DNA from: Limnephilus marmoratus
Lineage: Eukaryota; Arthropoda; Insecta; Trichoptera; Limnephilidae
Length of the DNA: 64,000 bases
Direction: 5' to 3'
Assembly (NCBI GenBank): GCA_917880885.1
Contig: OU862927.1
Location: 21,235,450-21,299,449 of the forward strand
Below the pieces are notes generated by a model. The model made no database searches. It worked only from the letters and a program-made list of their open reading frames with translations, and was not told the DNA's origin. The stretch's first letter is position 1; each line of letters opens with the position of its first letter. Made by a program: the position numbers and the translations under genes. Shown piece by piece: positions 54,883-64,000 of the stretch.

Positions 54883-56596
54883 TTAAAATTAATTGAGTTG
54901 AGAGTTTCTCTTTGGATTGTACAATTTTATAATGAGTCATAATAGTTTTTAACAAACAATTTTTCCAATTGTACAATGTAATATTTGGGAGATGATCGGT
55001 TTGGAGATTTTTTAGTTTATTTTGATTAGAATTTGACGAATTTGTTAAAAACAGGTGGGCTTGATAGAAGAAAGAAAAAATATTATTACTGTTATTATGC
55101 ATATAAAGTATCATGTTGCTGGTGGTGGTGAGATTCATTAAACATAAGCAGAATATATGAGATTCATATAATAATAATAAGAATGGGAGTACATTAATTA
55201 CATCCTGGAATAAAACATTGTTATAACTATTATTATTTTGAGTAAGTAACGTCTTGTTGGAAATTGTGGTAAGGCTCTTGAGAAAATCAGCTTTATTTTT
55301 CATTAATTTTTTCCAAAATTTATATAAGTTTGCTGTAAGTATGAGATTACATATAATTCCTGATTGATGGGCTTGATAAAAGTGAAAAACATTATTTTTA
55401 TTATTATGCATATAAAGTATCATGTTCTGGTAGTGGTCAGACTCATTAAAACATAAGCAGAACACATTTGATTCAAATAATAATATTAAACATGAGAGTA
55501 CATTATTTACATCCTGGAATAAAACATTATTTTGAGCAAGTAATATCTTGTCGAAAATTGTGGTAAGACTCTTGAGAAAACCAGGTTTATTTTTCATAAA
55601 TTTTTTCCAGGATTTGTATAGGTTTGCTGAAAGTATGAGATTAAATACAATTCCACTTATCATGTTCAAAACGAATTGGCTTGATAGAAGAAAGTGAAAT
55701 ACATTATTATTATTATTATACATATAAAGTGTCATGTTGCTGGTGGTGGTGAAACTCATTAAATATATATGAACAGTTGTTATTAGTATGTTGTTACCTA
55801 AGGTCAAATTATATGCGATAACAACAGCTAAGGGTGGTAAAATATAGTTTACATTACATTGCTTATATAAAGTTCTGTGAAAAATTGTGAAATAACTCAT
55901 GAATGAACATTTTTTAAATATAATAATTACCGACTTTTCAATCTTAAATGATATTAACACAAAAATATAGCTCAGAGCATGGAGCGTACTTAAGTTGTAA
56001 AGAGGTTGCAAAGAATATGTTAACATGAAATAAATACATACAATAACTTTAGAAATACACAGCGATATGACTAAAATAGTGCGAAGGTATTTGCAATGAA
56101 ATTTTTTTTCTAATATATGCACAGTTGTTATTAGTATGTTGTTACCTAATGACAAATTATATGTGATAACAACAGCTAAGGGTGGTAGATAAATATAGAA
56201 TACATTACATTGCTTATTCATTATCCTGTTGAAAATTATGAAATGACTCTTAGATGAACATGTAATGAATCTAATAATTACCGACTTATTAATCTTGAAG
56301 GATATTAACATAGTAATATAACTCAAAGCACTGTGAGTACTTAATCTGTAAATAGGTTGGTGCGACGGATGTGTTGCAATAGAAAAAAAAGCTACAATTA
56401 CCTGCGAACCATTCCAAAATCTGACCATAAATGGAATATGTATATATTCATTAATTTTTTTCCCAGATTTATATAGATTTACTATAACTATGAGGTTACA
56501 TGAGATCTCACTGATTGTGATAAAAATAAATATAAATATTCTATAACAATATATTAGAATATGAGAACATGAACTGATACCTTTATTAACAGCCAT
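54875..56596 (-). CDS. Extra LINE ORF: hydrophobic, internally repeated protein
   Basis: 573 residues, of no family I recognise. It starts 21 nt after the ORF1 stop and its TGA is inside the ORF2 start overlap. It is strongly hydrophobic, with many candidate membrane segments (for example 13-28, 135-147, 172-193, 253-264, 364-374). Module A (about 79-161) repeats 116 residues later (196-277), ending in LGNNILITTVHI both times. Module B (NLIL.ANLYK..KK.MKN) occurs at 314-335 and 412-433, with a weaker version at 33-48. A third motif (NM.LYM.NN..N) occurs three times (287-300, 391-404, 494-505). DNA repeat offsets are 348, 312 and 308 bp; the last needs compensating indels, yet the frame stays open. 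Caution: T-rich minus-strand sequence translates as hydrophobic anyway. Confidence 0.6.
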   Translation of the reverse strand: MAVNKGISSCSHILIYCYRIFIFIFITISEISCNLIVIVNLYKSGKKINEYIHIPFMVRFWNGSQVIVAFFSIATHPSHQPIYRLSTHSALSYITMLISFKINKSVIIRFITCSSKSHFIIFNRIMNKQCNVFYIYLPPLAVVITYNLSLGNNILITTVHILEKKFHCKYLRTILVISLCISKVIVCIYFMLTYSLQPLYNLSTLHALSYIFVLISFKIEKSVIIIFKKCSFMSYFTIFHRTLYKQCNVNYILPPLAVVIAYNLTLGNNILITTVHIYLMSFTTTSNMTLYMYNNNNNVFHFLLSSQFVLNMISGIVFNLILSANLYKSWKKFMKNKPGFLKSLTTIFDKILLAQNNVLFQDVNNVLSCLILLFESNVFCLCFNESDHYQNMILYMHNNKNNVFHFYQAHQSGIICNLILTANLYKFWKKLMKNKADFLKSLTTISNKTLLTQNNNSYNNVLFQDVINVLPFLLLLYESHIFCLCLMNLTTTSNMILYMHNNSNNIFSFFYQAHLFLTNSSNSNQNKLKNLQTDHLPNITLYNWKNCLLKTIMTHYKIVQSKEKLSTQLILNG

Positions 56597-56617
56597 AATG
56601 ACAGAGTGAAATAGGAG

Positions 56618-57784
56618 TCAGATAGATTGACGTTTTAATCGTTGTAGGTCATTGTCATTATTTATAGTAATGATTTTTGAGCTGTCAATTTCCCTCAGTA
56701 AGATACGCCCTGAAGATGTCCACGCATATTTATAATTGTTCTCTCTGGCGAATCGTTTAGTTTGTCCAAGGAGGAATTTTGCTTTTTGTGTTAAATGATC
56801 CGATACATATATTCGTTTGGCATCTTGCAATAATCCTAGATCGTATGTATTTAATTTATTTGTGCTGGGAGTTGTGGCCTTTGTGTATGTTTTTATTTTA
56901 CATAAGAAATTATCCCGATCTAGTGTGTTATTAAAACTCGCAATGATTGATCTGGGTTTTGTTTCAGAAATTTTAGGCCCCATTCTATAGATTTTTTTTA
57001 TTGCCGAGTTCACATTTCCTGAAGAGTCCTCAAAGTTGATAATTTTTGCAATTTTATTGAGAACTTCTAAATAGTTATTAGAGATGGATTCTGGAATGCC
57101 TCTAACTTCAATATTACATATTTGAGACATATATTCTAGTCTGTCGATTTTGACGTCTTGTTGTGAGATTGTATTATTTAAAGTGTAGTTTTGGTTTTTT
57201 AATTCGATTAGATCAGCATTATCTTTAACCTGTGATTTTTCCATAGAAATCACACGCTTTTTTATATCTTCCTGTTGATCCGCCATGAATTGGAATGACT
57301 TTAGTAGATCATTGTTTTGTATTAATATTTCTTCATATTTTTGATCATAAATGCTTAGTTTCTTGTCCACAAAAGAGATCATTGTTGTTTTAAATTTCTC
57401 AAGTTCCTTCAAAAATATTTCCAAGGTTAACAGCTGATTAGAGCCATCTGTGAATGATGATGCTAGATTTTCACTGGTTACTGATGGAGCGGTTGTAGAC
57501 TTCGCTGTTTGAGCAATTCGTTTTTGATTTTTGGCAACAGGTGTCGGGTCTTGATTGATTTCATCCATATTATTCTCGATAATTTTCTGTTTAGTTGATT
57601 TTGGAGTTTTAATGCACTTTTTACATTTCCATTGTTGTAATTGAGATTGACTTTTTGCCCCTCGGCGAGAAGTTTCCGCTATATCCGCACACAAAATGTG
57701 ATATCCATCTTCACACACAGAACATGCTATGAAGTCAGCCGGAACTTCAATGTTTTTTTCACACGCAGTACATTGAGTATTCAT
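56618..57784 (-). CDS. LINE ORF1: PHD finger, coiled coil, RRM-like RNA-binding protein
   Basis: 388 residues. A complete C4HC3 PHD finger is visible: C5, C8, C21, C24, H29, C32, C54 and C57. A Lys/Ser-rich linker follows, then a heptad-like coiled coil (about 120-225) and an RRM-like part (about 228-310, EVRGIPES to FNNTLDRDNF) with a C-terminal tail (KYAWTSSGRILL). This order is that of ORF1 proteins in CR1/Jockey-group insect LINEs; they bind element RNA and form multimers. Intact, with ATG at 57784 preceded by a long 5'UTR. Confidence 0.9.
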   Translation of the reverse strand: MNTQCTACEKNIEVPADFIACSVCEDGYHILCADIAETSRRGAKSQSQLQQWKCKKCIKTPKSTKQKIIENNMDEINQDPTPVAKNQKRIAQTAKSTTAPSVTSENLASSFTDGSNQLLTLEIFLKELEKFKTTMISFVDKKLSIYDQKYEEILIQNNDLLKSFQFMADQQEDIKKRVISMEKSQVKDNADLIELKNQNYTLNNTISQQDVKIDRLEYMSQICNIEVRGIPESISNNYLEVLNKIAKIINFEDSSGNVNSAIKKIYRMGPKISETKPRSIIASFNNTLDRDNFLCKIKTYTKATTPSTNKLNTYDLGLLQDAKRIYVSDHLTQKAKFLLGQTKRFARENNYKYAWTSSGRILLREIDSSKIITINNDNDLQRLKRQSI

Positions 57785-58124
57785 TTTAAATTCGCTGAGC
57801 GTGAAATATACACTAAAAAGAGCACTTTTGAATAATTGCTTCCTTTAAGGATGCAACACAACTTTCTCACACTTAAGATCTTCACTCTATAATGTTCAAG
57901 AACTATGGCACCGATTGTTGAGTTTGTGACACAAGCTGTCGAGAAAAAAAACTCTTTTTGATGCAAAAACCACACTTTTTGTGAAAAGAATTACACTGGA
58001 CAGTGCGCAATCTTCGATTTAGGTGAATTGACCACTTTTTAGCTATCGTCTATTGTATATTTTGTTAATTCTTTGATAATTTGAAGGAGATACAGAAAAA
58101 CGTCAATACTAGACTTGACAGTAG

Positions 58125-59313
58125 GTATGTATGATCTCGCTAGAATGTTATGAAAACTTCATTACGACGGCAGAAGGTTCAATAAAAAAGTGTAGCAAAC
58201 AGTTCTGGTCATTTGTTAAATCAAAGCAATCCTCTTTCGATTTACCTAAGCAAATGTATCTTGGTGATATTTCCTGCAATTTTGGACAATCCATATGCGA
58301 CCATTTTAGTGATTATTTTAGATCAGTTTTTGTAGAAAATTCCAACCCTCGCCTCAATCTTACTGAGAATGGTGACGACAACTCTAATCTACATATACAC
58401 ACTATTAACTTCAATCAATCGTGTGTACTTAGTTATTTAAAAAAAACTTGATCCGAATAAAAGTGCGGGATCTGATTTAATTCCATCGATATTTTATGTA
58501 AAATGCAGGGACCAATTGGCTTATCCTCTCTCATTGCTATGCAAAATGTTATTTGAAGAAGGCAACTTCCCCAACGTTTGGAAACAAGCACTCATTACAC
58601 CAATCCACAAAAGCGGGGACAAAAATAACATCACCAACTACAGGCCCATCTCCAAAACTCCAAACTCCCAATTGTCAGCAAGATCATGGAAAACATAGTT
58701 CTTGATCAACTTTTTCCAGCAGTACAAACAATCATATCCAAAAATCAACACGGCTTTTTCAGAAAACGGTCGGTCGAGACAAACCTTCTGGAATACACAG
58801 ATTTTATTTTAAATTCTATGGGTGGTAAAAATCAAGTGGACTCTATCTATACGGATTTTTCAAAAGCCTTTGATAAAATTAACATTGAACTGCTTCTGAA
58901 GAAACTGTTAAAAATCGGGATTAAGGGTGACCTTCTCAGATGGATCAAATCGTATGTGACAAACAGAAGTCAAGCAGTTAGAGCTAAGGGTTTCTCCTCT
59001 CGTTTTTTCAATATACCTTCAGGAATCCCGCAAGGATCACATCTCGGACCTCTCTTGTTGATTTTATATATCAATGATATGAGTGAATGCTTTAAAAATT
59101 CCAAATTCCAAATTTTTGCTGATGACACTAAAATTTACAAAAAAATCACTAATATTAATGACAGCCTAGAATTGCAAGTTGATTTTAATAGGCTTGGATT
59201 ATATTGTGCGAACAACCAACTGTTCCTTAACCTAGAAAAATGTAACACAATATCATTCACCAAAAGCATAAATCCCCTAATATTTCCGTACAAAATAAAT
59301 GACGTAGAGATTT
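58125..59313 (+). pseudogene. Old LINE, linker and RT (segment 2 of 3)
   Basis: Resumes at ISLECYENF (58131), continuing the endonuclease frame, with FWSFVKSKQSS, NYRPIS at 58640, DFSKAFDKIN at 58855, GIPQGSHLGPLL at 59022 and FADDTKIY at 59115. A frame change near 58440 and another near 58660-58690 break it. The RT catalytic motif is FADD. The next insertion interrupts it at KINDVEI. Confidence 0.88.
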
Positions 59314-59930
59314 TTTTTTTTTTTACATTAACTCCACACATGAGGCCCTGAGTAAAATAATTTCCCTCAGGGCCTATGTCATCTGGGATGCTCTTGAAGA
59401 GACCCATGTTGTAGGAAGGAGGAAACACAGAGGCCGGCAAATCATTCCACAGCCGAGCTGTTGAACACAAGAACGAGTCAAAGAAACGACCCGTTCTCAT
59501 GTGACAAATGTCAACCGTGTACAAATGTTGGGCACGCGTTTGGCGTGTTTCCCGACTATGCACCGGTGCCGAAGGGATCAATGATGCTAGTTCCTCGGAG
59601 CATCTTCCATTGTAATACCGGTAGAACAAGGATAGCATTCCCACCCGACGCCTGTGCTCTAAAGATTGCAATCCGTCTGTTAAGATGGGAGAATCTATCA
59701 AACGGACCGCCCGTTTCTGCACAGAGTCGAGGTTATTTTTCAGGTATTTTGGAGCCCCAGACCAGAGATGGCTGCCAAATTCAACCGTGGGGGCGTACTT
59801 GTGATTTGTACAAGGTTAGCAGTTGTGTACTATTAAAGTATCTGCGGGCCCTGTACAGTACGCCCAGTTTTTGGGAGGCTAGCTTTACTCTGGCTTCGAT
59901 GGAGCCCCCATACCTGAGCTGGTCAGAGAT
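59314..59930 (-). pseudogene. LINE 3' fragment nested in the old LINE
   Basis: The minus strand encodes LASQKLGVLYRARRYF (59935-59840), QKRAVRLIDSP, RRRVGMLSLFYRYYNG, and the block RTGRFFDSFLCSTARLWNDL, then the tail hairpin (59343-59375) and poly(A) (T run 59311-59322). AGAGAT on both sides (59306-59311 and 59923-59928) is a probable target duplication. Same family as 1566 and 8922, and the most complete copy. Confidence 0.85.
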
Positions 59931-60885
59931 AAAAAGATGTTGTGAAGTGAAGGACTTAGGAATAATTATGGACTCCGGAATGTCTTTACGAACACATATA
60001 AATTCCATCTGTGAAGGGCATACAAACTTCTAGGATTCATCATAAGAGTGACCAAACCATTCAGGTCCCCACACGTAATCAAAATACTGTATGTCTCTTT
60101 TGTTCGCTCAATATTAGAATTCGGATCAGTCATATGGAATCCCCAATACAAAGTTAATATTGAAAGGTTAGAAAGAATAAAAAAAAAAGATACTGAAACA
60201 CCTAGACTTTAAATCCTTTCGAACATCAGAAAGCCTAAAAGACTCATTAACATTCCATAATTTATCAACCTTAGAAGATAGAAGAAATATATCCGACCAG
60301 AAATTTCTATTCAAAATTATTAACAACGTTGTTGACAACAACTATCTTCTGGAACACATTAATTTCCACTGTCCAATAAGAAACACAAGGTCAAACCAAC
60401 TATTCCACATCCCACACTCAAAAACAAATTACACACAACATTCATTTCTCCGAAGGATGTGCACAAAATACAATGAATGATATCTTTTACGACGCTGATA
60501 TTTTCCATTTGTCCTCAGGCCAATTTATTAAATTCATAATAGAAAAAATCAAAACAAATTGTTAATTATGAACTCTCCACCCCTGCTGCCTGTTTTCCTT
60601 CTTTTTATAATAATAATAATAATATTTGGTTGATTTACATATCCCACATGCTTTAATTTGTGTATTTTTTTTTCATTTCTGTTGTACATATATATATATT
60701 TTTTTTTCTACCACTTTATGTTTTCTTTTATGTTTTAATCTATGTTTATAAATATATATTATAAATTTTAGCGGAAACTTCGCTGGTTAATGCAACCATG
60801 TAATATGTTACTCTATTATGAAAATATGTATAACTGTTTGTTTCCTTAATAAACTAAAATAAAAAAAAAAAAAAAAAAATAAAAA
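59931..60885 (+). pseudogene. Old LINE, C-terminus and 3'UTR (segment 3 of 3)
   Basis: Resumes at VKDLGIIMDSGMSLRTHI in the frame left at 59313. Further C-terminal coding, with frame changes (about 60030, 60190), includes LSTLEDRRNISDQKFLFKI and HCPIRNTRSNQLFHIP. The 3'UTR ends in TAATAAACTA and an A run at 60860-60885. Confidence 0.85.
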
Positions 60886-61254
60886 ATAGTCAATTGTACA
60901 ATGTTAAAGCCTCGATGACACACGGCGAGTTACAAGCTACTATCTTCTAAGTTTTAAAAGCGGGTAAATCGGCGAGTGAGATTGTTATGATGACACACAA
61001 AACTGTCCACTCGCTCAGAAGCGTAGGAAACTGAAGTCGCTTTTAGCGCCAGTAACAAGAATAACGACGCCTGCGTGAACTAATTCTTCAGATTTTTGAC
61101 AGTCGAAATCAGCTGTTCTTCTTCTTCTTCTTTTCTTTGATAGGGCAAATTCGGCAGTAGGTCCGTCCAATACACGGGTCGTGAGTTGCAACTTGTATAC
61201 AAGGCTTCTTTACTTACGTCGTTAAGATTCTGAATATATTTTAGGGTTTATTGT
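60886..61254. other. Interval with nothing recognised
   Basis: A (CTT)n run at 61120-61135 is the only structure seen. Confidence 0.35.
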
Positions 61255-61652
61255 CGTATTAACGGAAAGGGAAGGAGATGAAGTTATGAAAAGGAAAAAT
61301 GTACGAGGGGTAGGTTGGAAGCTGGGGTCAATGTGTGGAGGAGTGACGGGCGTATACTCCCACAGCGGTGCAAGATGATGGGTCGAGAAAGTTCGGCTGG
61401 AGAGGTCTAGATTTGGTTTCTCTAGATGACTCCTTCCCTCGAGACCAGTATCTCCCGATTCGACCAGCCACGCAAAAAACCGGCGGGCAAACATATTCAT
61501 TGCCTAGACCTAGAAAAACCTCACCTCATGAACCCTGGAATTCCTCCTAAATCATCAAACGTAGCGAACCACTTGGAGTGACCTATGGCGATGTCGATTA
61601 TCCAATAAATGGTTCCCGAGGCGGCGGTACCCACCTCCCGCCTGCCAAATTA
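61255..61652 (-). mobile_element. SINE-like element, family B (long copy)
   Basis: Inverted copy running from the outer terminus (cccgcctgccaaatt, 61636-61650) through aacctcacctcatgaacc (61508) to the middle region; the LINE-type tail is lost at about 61255. Confidence 0.7.
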
Positions 61653-61831
61653 ATGCCATTACAAGCATTGTAATAAGCAACGAAAAGTCGGGTTGAGTTG
61701 AACCTGGTTTTACCTACTTAATTTTATGTGTAAAATTTGGTCAAAATTCAGTTTTTAAGAGTATTTTTTAACTTTAACCTAGAACATTTTCGTAAAATTG
61801 GGTTATTTGTTTTGGAGTTAAAAACAATTCA

Positions 61832-62712
61832 TCCTACTAATATTATAAAGGCGAAAGTTTGTATGAATGTAAGTTTGTTACTCTTTCACGCAAAAACTAC
61901 TGGATGGATTTTAAAAAAGAAAGCTACATTATTTACAAGATCTATAGGCTATTTGTAAGCTCTGGCGTTATGAATAATCTCTAGCGTTATGAAATTATTT
62001 ATCATACGTTTTCTGTCCCTAACAAAATCAATTTATTGCAAATGTCAGAAAAAAAGCAAACCAATTGTCGCCTTGGAAACGATGTTTTTTTTTAATCAGC
62101 AATTCACCCTAAAAAGAGTGCTTTGTTGGCATCGTACTTAATAACTATTTCTAAAAATGAATCACCGAAATGTACGTATGCGCTTAAACCCGAACGACTG
62201 CACCAAATTGGATAATTCTTTTTTTGTTCGTTATTTTGTATAAAACTACCGTTGAGTTCTGGCATTATAAAATTTGTATAAAAAATTATAATAGGTGGCA
62301 CGCGAGCAGGTTAAAAACTGAATGTATCAGGAATGAATATGTGGAATGCGAGAGGTGAGAGGGGAGTGGGGAGGGGGTGTTGGGAGGGTGTTGGTGGAGG
62401 GGGAAAGCGGAGGGGGAAGAGGGTGGGGAGAGGGGGTTAGGGAAGGGAGAGGGGGGAGGGAAGGAAGGGTAAAGGGGAAGGATGGAGGAGGGTGTGGGGA
62501 GGGGTAGGGGGTGGGGGAAAGGGGGTTGATGGGGGAGGGGTGTGGGGAGAGAGAATGTGACCCAATTTTGTTTGAGTGGAGTGTGGGGAGGGGTGGGTCG
62601 AGGGGGAGGGGGAGGGGGGTTATTGGGGAAGTAAAGTGGGAAGTGGGAAGGATGAGGAGGCGGAGTGGGAAACCCCTAATACCATGCGAGCGAAGCTGCG
62701 GGAAAAAGCTAG
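61832..62712 (+). mobile_element. Non-autonomous Helitron, complete 881-bp copy
   Basis: Begins TCCTACTAATATTATAAA after A (61831) and ends in CTAG before T (62713). A GC-rich hairpin region (GCGAGCGAAGCTGCGG) lies 8 nt before CTAG. A purine-rich, G-rich stretch at 62340-62690 corresponds to the (CCCTCT)n site of the 19444 copy. Noncoding; the 153-codon minus-strand ORF is low complexity. Confidence 0.8.
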
Positions 62713-64000
62713 TACTCGAATAATTGCAAAAAAAATTATGCACTTTTAAAGAACGATACGAAACTTTCTCGACTAATGCGGAACGCATCTACGAACAGTG
62801 GTGCGCCGTCTTCACAAACCAATCGCCTAACTTTCATTGGATTCGCCGCGTTGATAGTCCGTGCAGTTTGGTCAAAGCTTGACAACCATCAACGCGCTTC
62901 CATGCCTCTCCCTTCGTGTTTATTATTAACTACCTGACTGGATGGTTATCCAACTTTTATACCATCATTTTATTTAATACGTTAAGATTGTGCGAAAGAT
63001 TACAATAATGTGCATGAAATGCTTGAGGTAACTAACGTATTTAAGTTCATAATGATTAATACTGAATCCATCTAAATAACTTTCCAATTACCGCAATGTA
63101 CGTGACCATTTTTTTAAAAGATATAATGGGTATAGTAAGCTATCCGTAAAAGAGAGATATTTGCCATCACAAAATTTTTTGTAGATCTATAAAAGAGGAA
63201 TATCCCACCATGCATTGTTTTGTTATATCTCAAAGGGATTAGGCAGTGTTTTTGATGAAAGCTCCCAGGCGGCTTTATTTTTTCCGAAACTTCTAACAAT
63301 TATCGTTATGTTTCAACCAATTTACACAAATACTTGACAAATTATACACCTAAACCTTTCTCACGAATCACTATATCTATTGGTGAAAACCGCATGAAAA
63401 TCCGTTTAGTAGTTTTGAGTTTATCGCAAGCAGGCGGTCAGACGATGCAGGGGACAATTTATACAATGATGATGAAGAGATGTAGAGATGACACCACCAG
63501 CGATACGTGTACCACAGTTTGAGAACCGCTTACCTTTAGCGTTGTAAGGCAACACCCGGAAGTCGTTAGCCTTGCGGAAGTGTATCAGTTTCACATAATG
63601 AACGTAAAGTGAAATTTCACTCCCAAACACTGCGCATTTGGGTAGTTTTCATAACAGTTTACGACCAATTTAATTTTCTAACAGAAATCTGAGGCGAGAA
63701 GGCCTACTATCCGATTAAATGAAGCTGGAAATAGAGAGGGAGAATTTAATCCTTTTTAAAAGGCTTACGTAATGTTGGAAATAAATTAACGTGGTGCAAA
63801 AGAGGATTATTTCAGAGGGCCGAAGTAAAAGACGAACTGTGCTACGAGTTATTATGAACACTTGTATTTTCACATGCATAAGGCGAAAGCACAGCTGTAC
63901 AGTATTTTTAGACTCCAAACATTGTACGTGATGTTTGAACATTCAAGCCTGCTAAACTTCCAATGTAGTTCTAAATAAATGTAAAAAAATAAATAATCTT
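62713..64000. other. Right end of window, nothing firm
   Basis: The block accacagtttgagaaccgctt at 63511-63531 resembles an inverted hAT terminus, but the partner end was not found. No convincing gene or RNA. Confidence 0.3.

Larger units (their letters stand above)
51589..58124 (-). mobile_element. Full-length three-ORF LINE (Jockey/CR1 group)
   Basis: A 6.5-kb element: 5' end at about 58124, ORF1 57784-56618, middle ORF 56596-54875, ORF2 54882-51889, 3'UTR, poly(A) seen as a T run at 51591-51614. It is inserted in an older LINE, where GATCT occurs on both sides (left 51584-51590 region, right 58129-58134) as a probable short target duplication. All three ORFs are intact, so it may be active or very recent. 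The group is inferred from the PHD-type ORF1 and the AP endonuclease/RT layout. Confidence 0.9.

Noticed and set aside
62327..62788. 153-codon proline/serine-rich minus-strand ORF
   Set aside because: Lies in the purine-rich tract of a Helitron; low-complexity translation.

Overview
The window looks like eukaryotic, very probably insect, nuclear DNA: AT-rich, intron-bearing, and almost entirely built from transposable elements. Clues are Penelope-like elements with GIY-YIG endonuclease remnants and hammerhead-ribozyme motifs, a CsRn1-type Gypsy LTR retrotransposon, Jockey/CR1-type LINEs, tRNA-derived SINEs, Helitron-like elements with A/T insertion sites, and a short run of the arthropod telomere unit (CCTAA/TTAGG). 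I cannot name the species; Hemiptera and Lepidoptera both fit.

Layout. 0-16 kb: LINE 3' ends, TTAA-flanked MITEs, two tRNA-derived SINE families, a near-perfect foldback element (3.55-4.0 kb), a hairpin with a tRNA T-arm in its loop (7.7-7.9 kb), Penelope remnants, and one candidate host gene (9.83-10.84 kb: core promoter, signal-peptide exon, intron holding a transposon, in-phase second exon). 16-26 kb: more SINE and Penelope pieces and Helitrons, one swollen by about 1 kb of (CCCTCT)n. 26.9-32.35 kb: a complete, young LTR retrotransposon with gag and pol intact, 640-bp LTRs and a TATC target duplication. 33-34.2 kb: a Penelope palindrome. 34-47 kb: LINE ends, a MITE inside a LINE, a MITE inside the TATA box of a probable solo LTR, and a Helitron carrying inverted minisatellites around a TTAGG array.

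47.8-60.9 kb is a LINE graveyard with one apparently live element. An old plus-strand LINE (about 50.5-60.9 kb) is split twice: by a full-length 6.5-kb minus-strand LINE (51.59-58.12 kb) and by a minus-strand LINE 3' fragment (59.31-59.93 kb). The reading frame of the old element continues across both insertions. The full-length LINE has an intact PHD-finger ORF1, an intact endonuclease/RT ORF, and between them an unexpected 573-codon ORF for a hydrophobic, internally repeated protein, all packed with a 21-nt gap and an 8-nt overlap. This extra ORF is the most unusual item in the window.

No bacterial-type operons, CRISPR arrays, rRNA genes or functional tRNA genes were seen. Apart from the candidate gene near 9.9 kb and a possible splice donor at 22.66 kb, I see no convincing host gene. 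All boundaries were read by eye, so repeat ends may be off by some bases.
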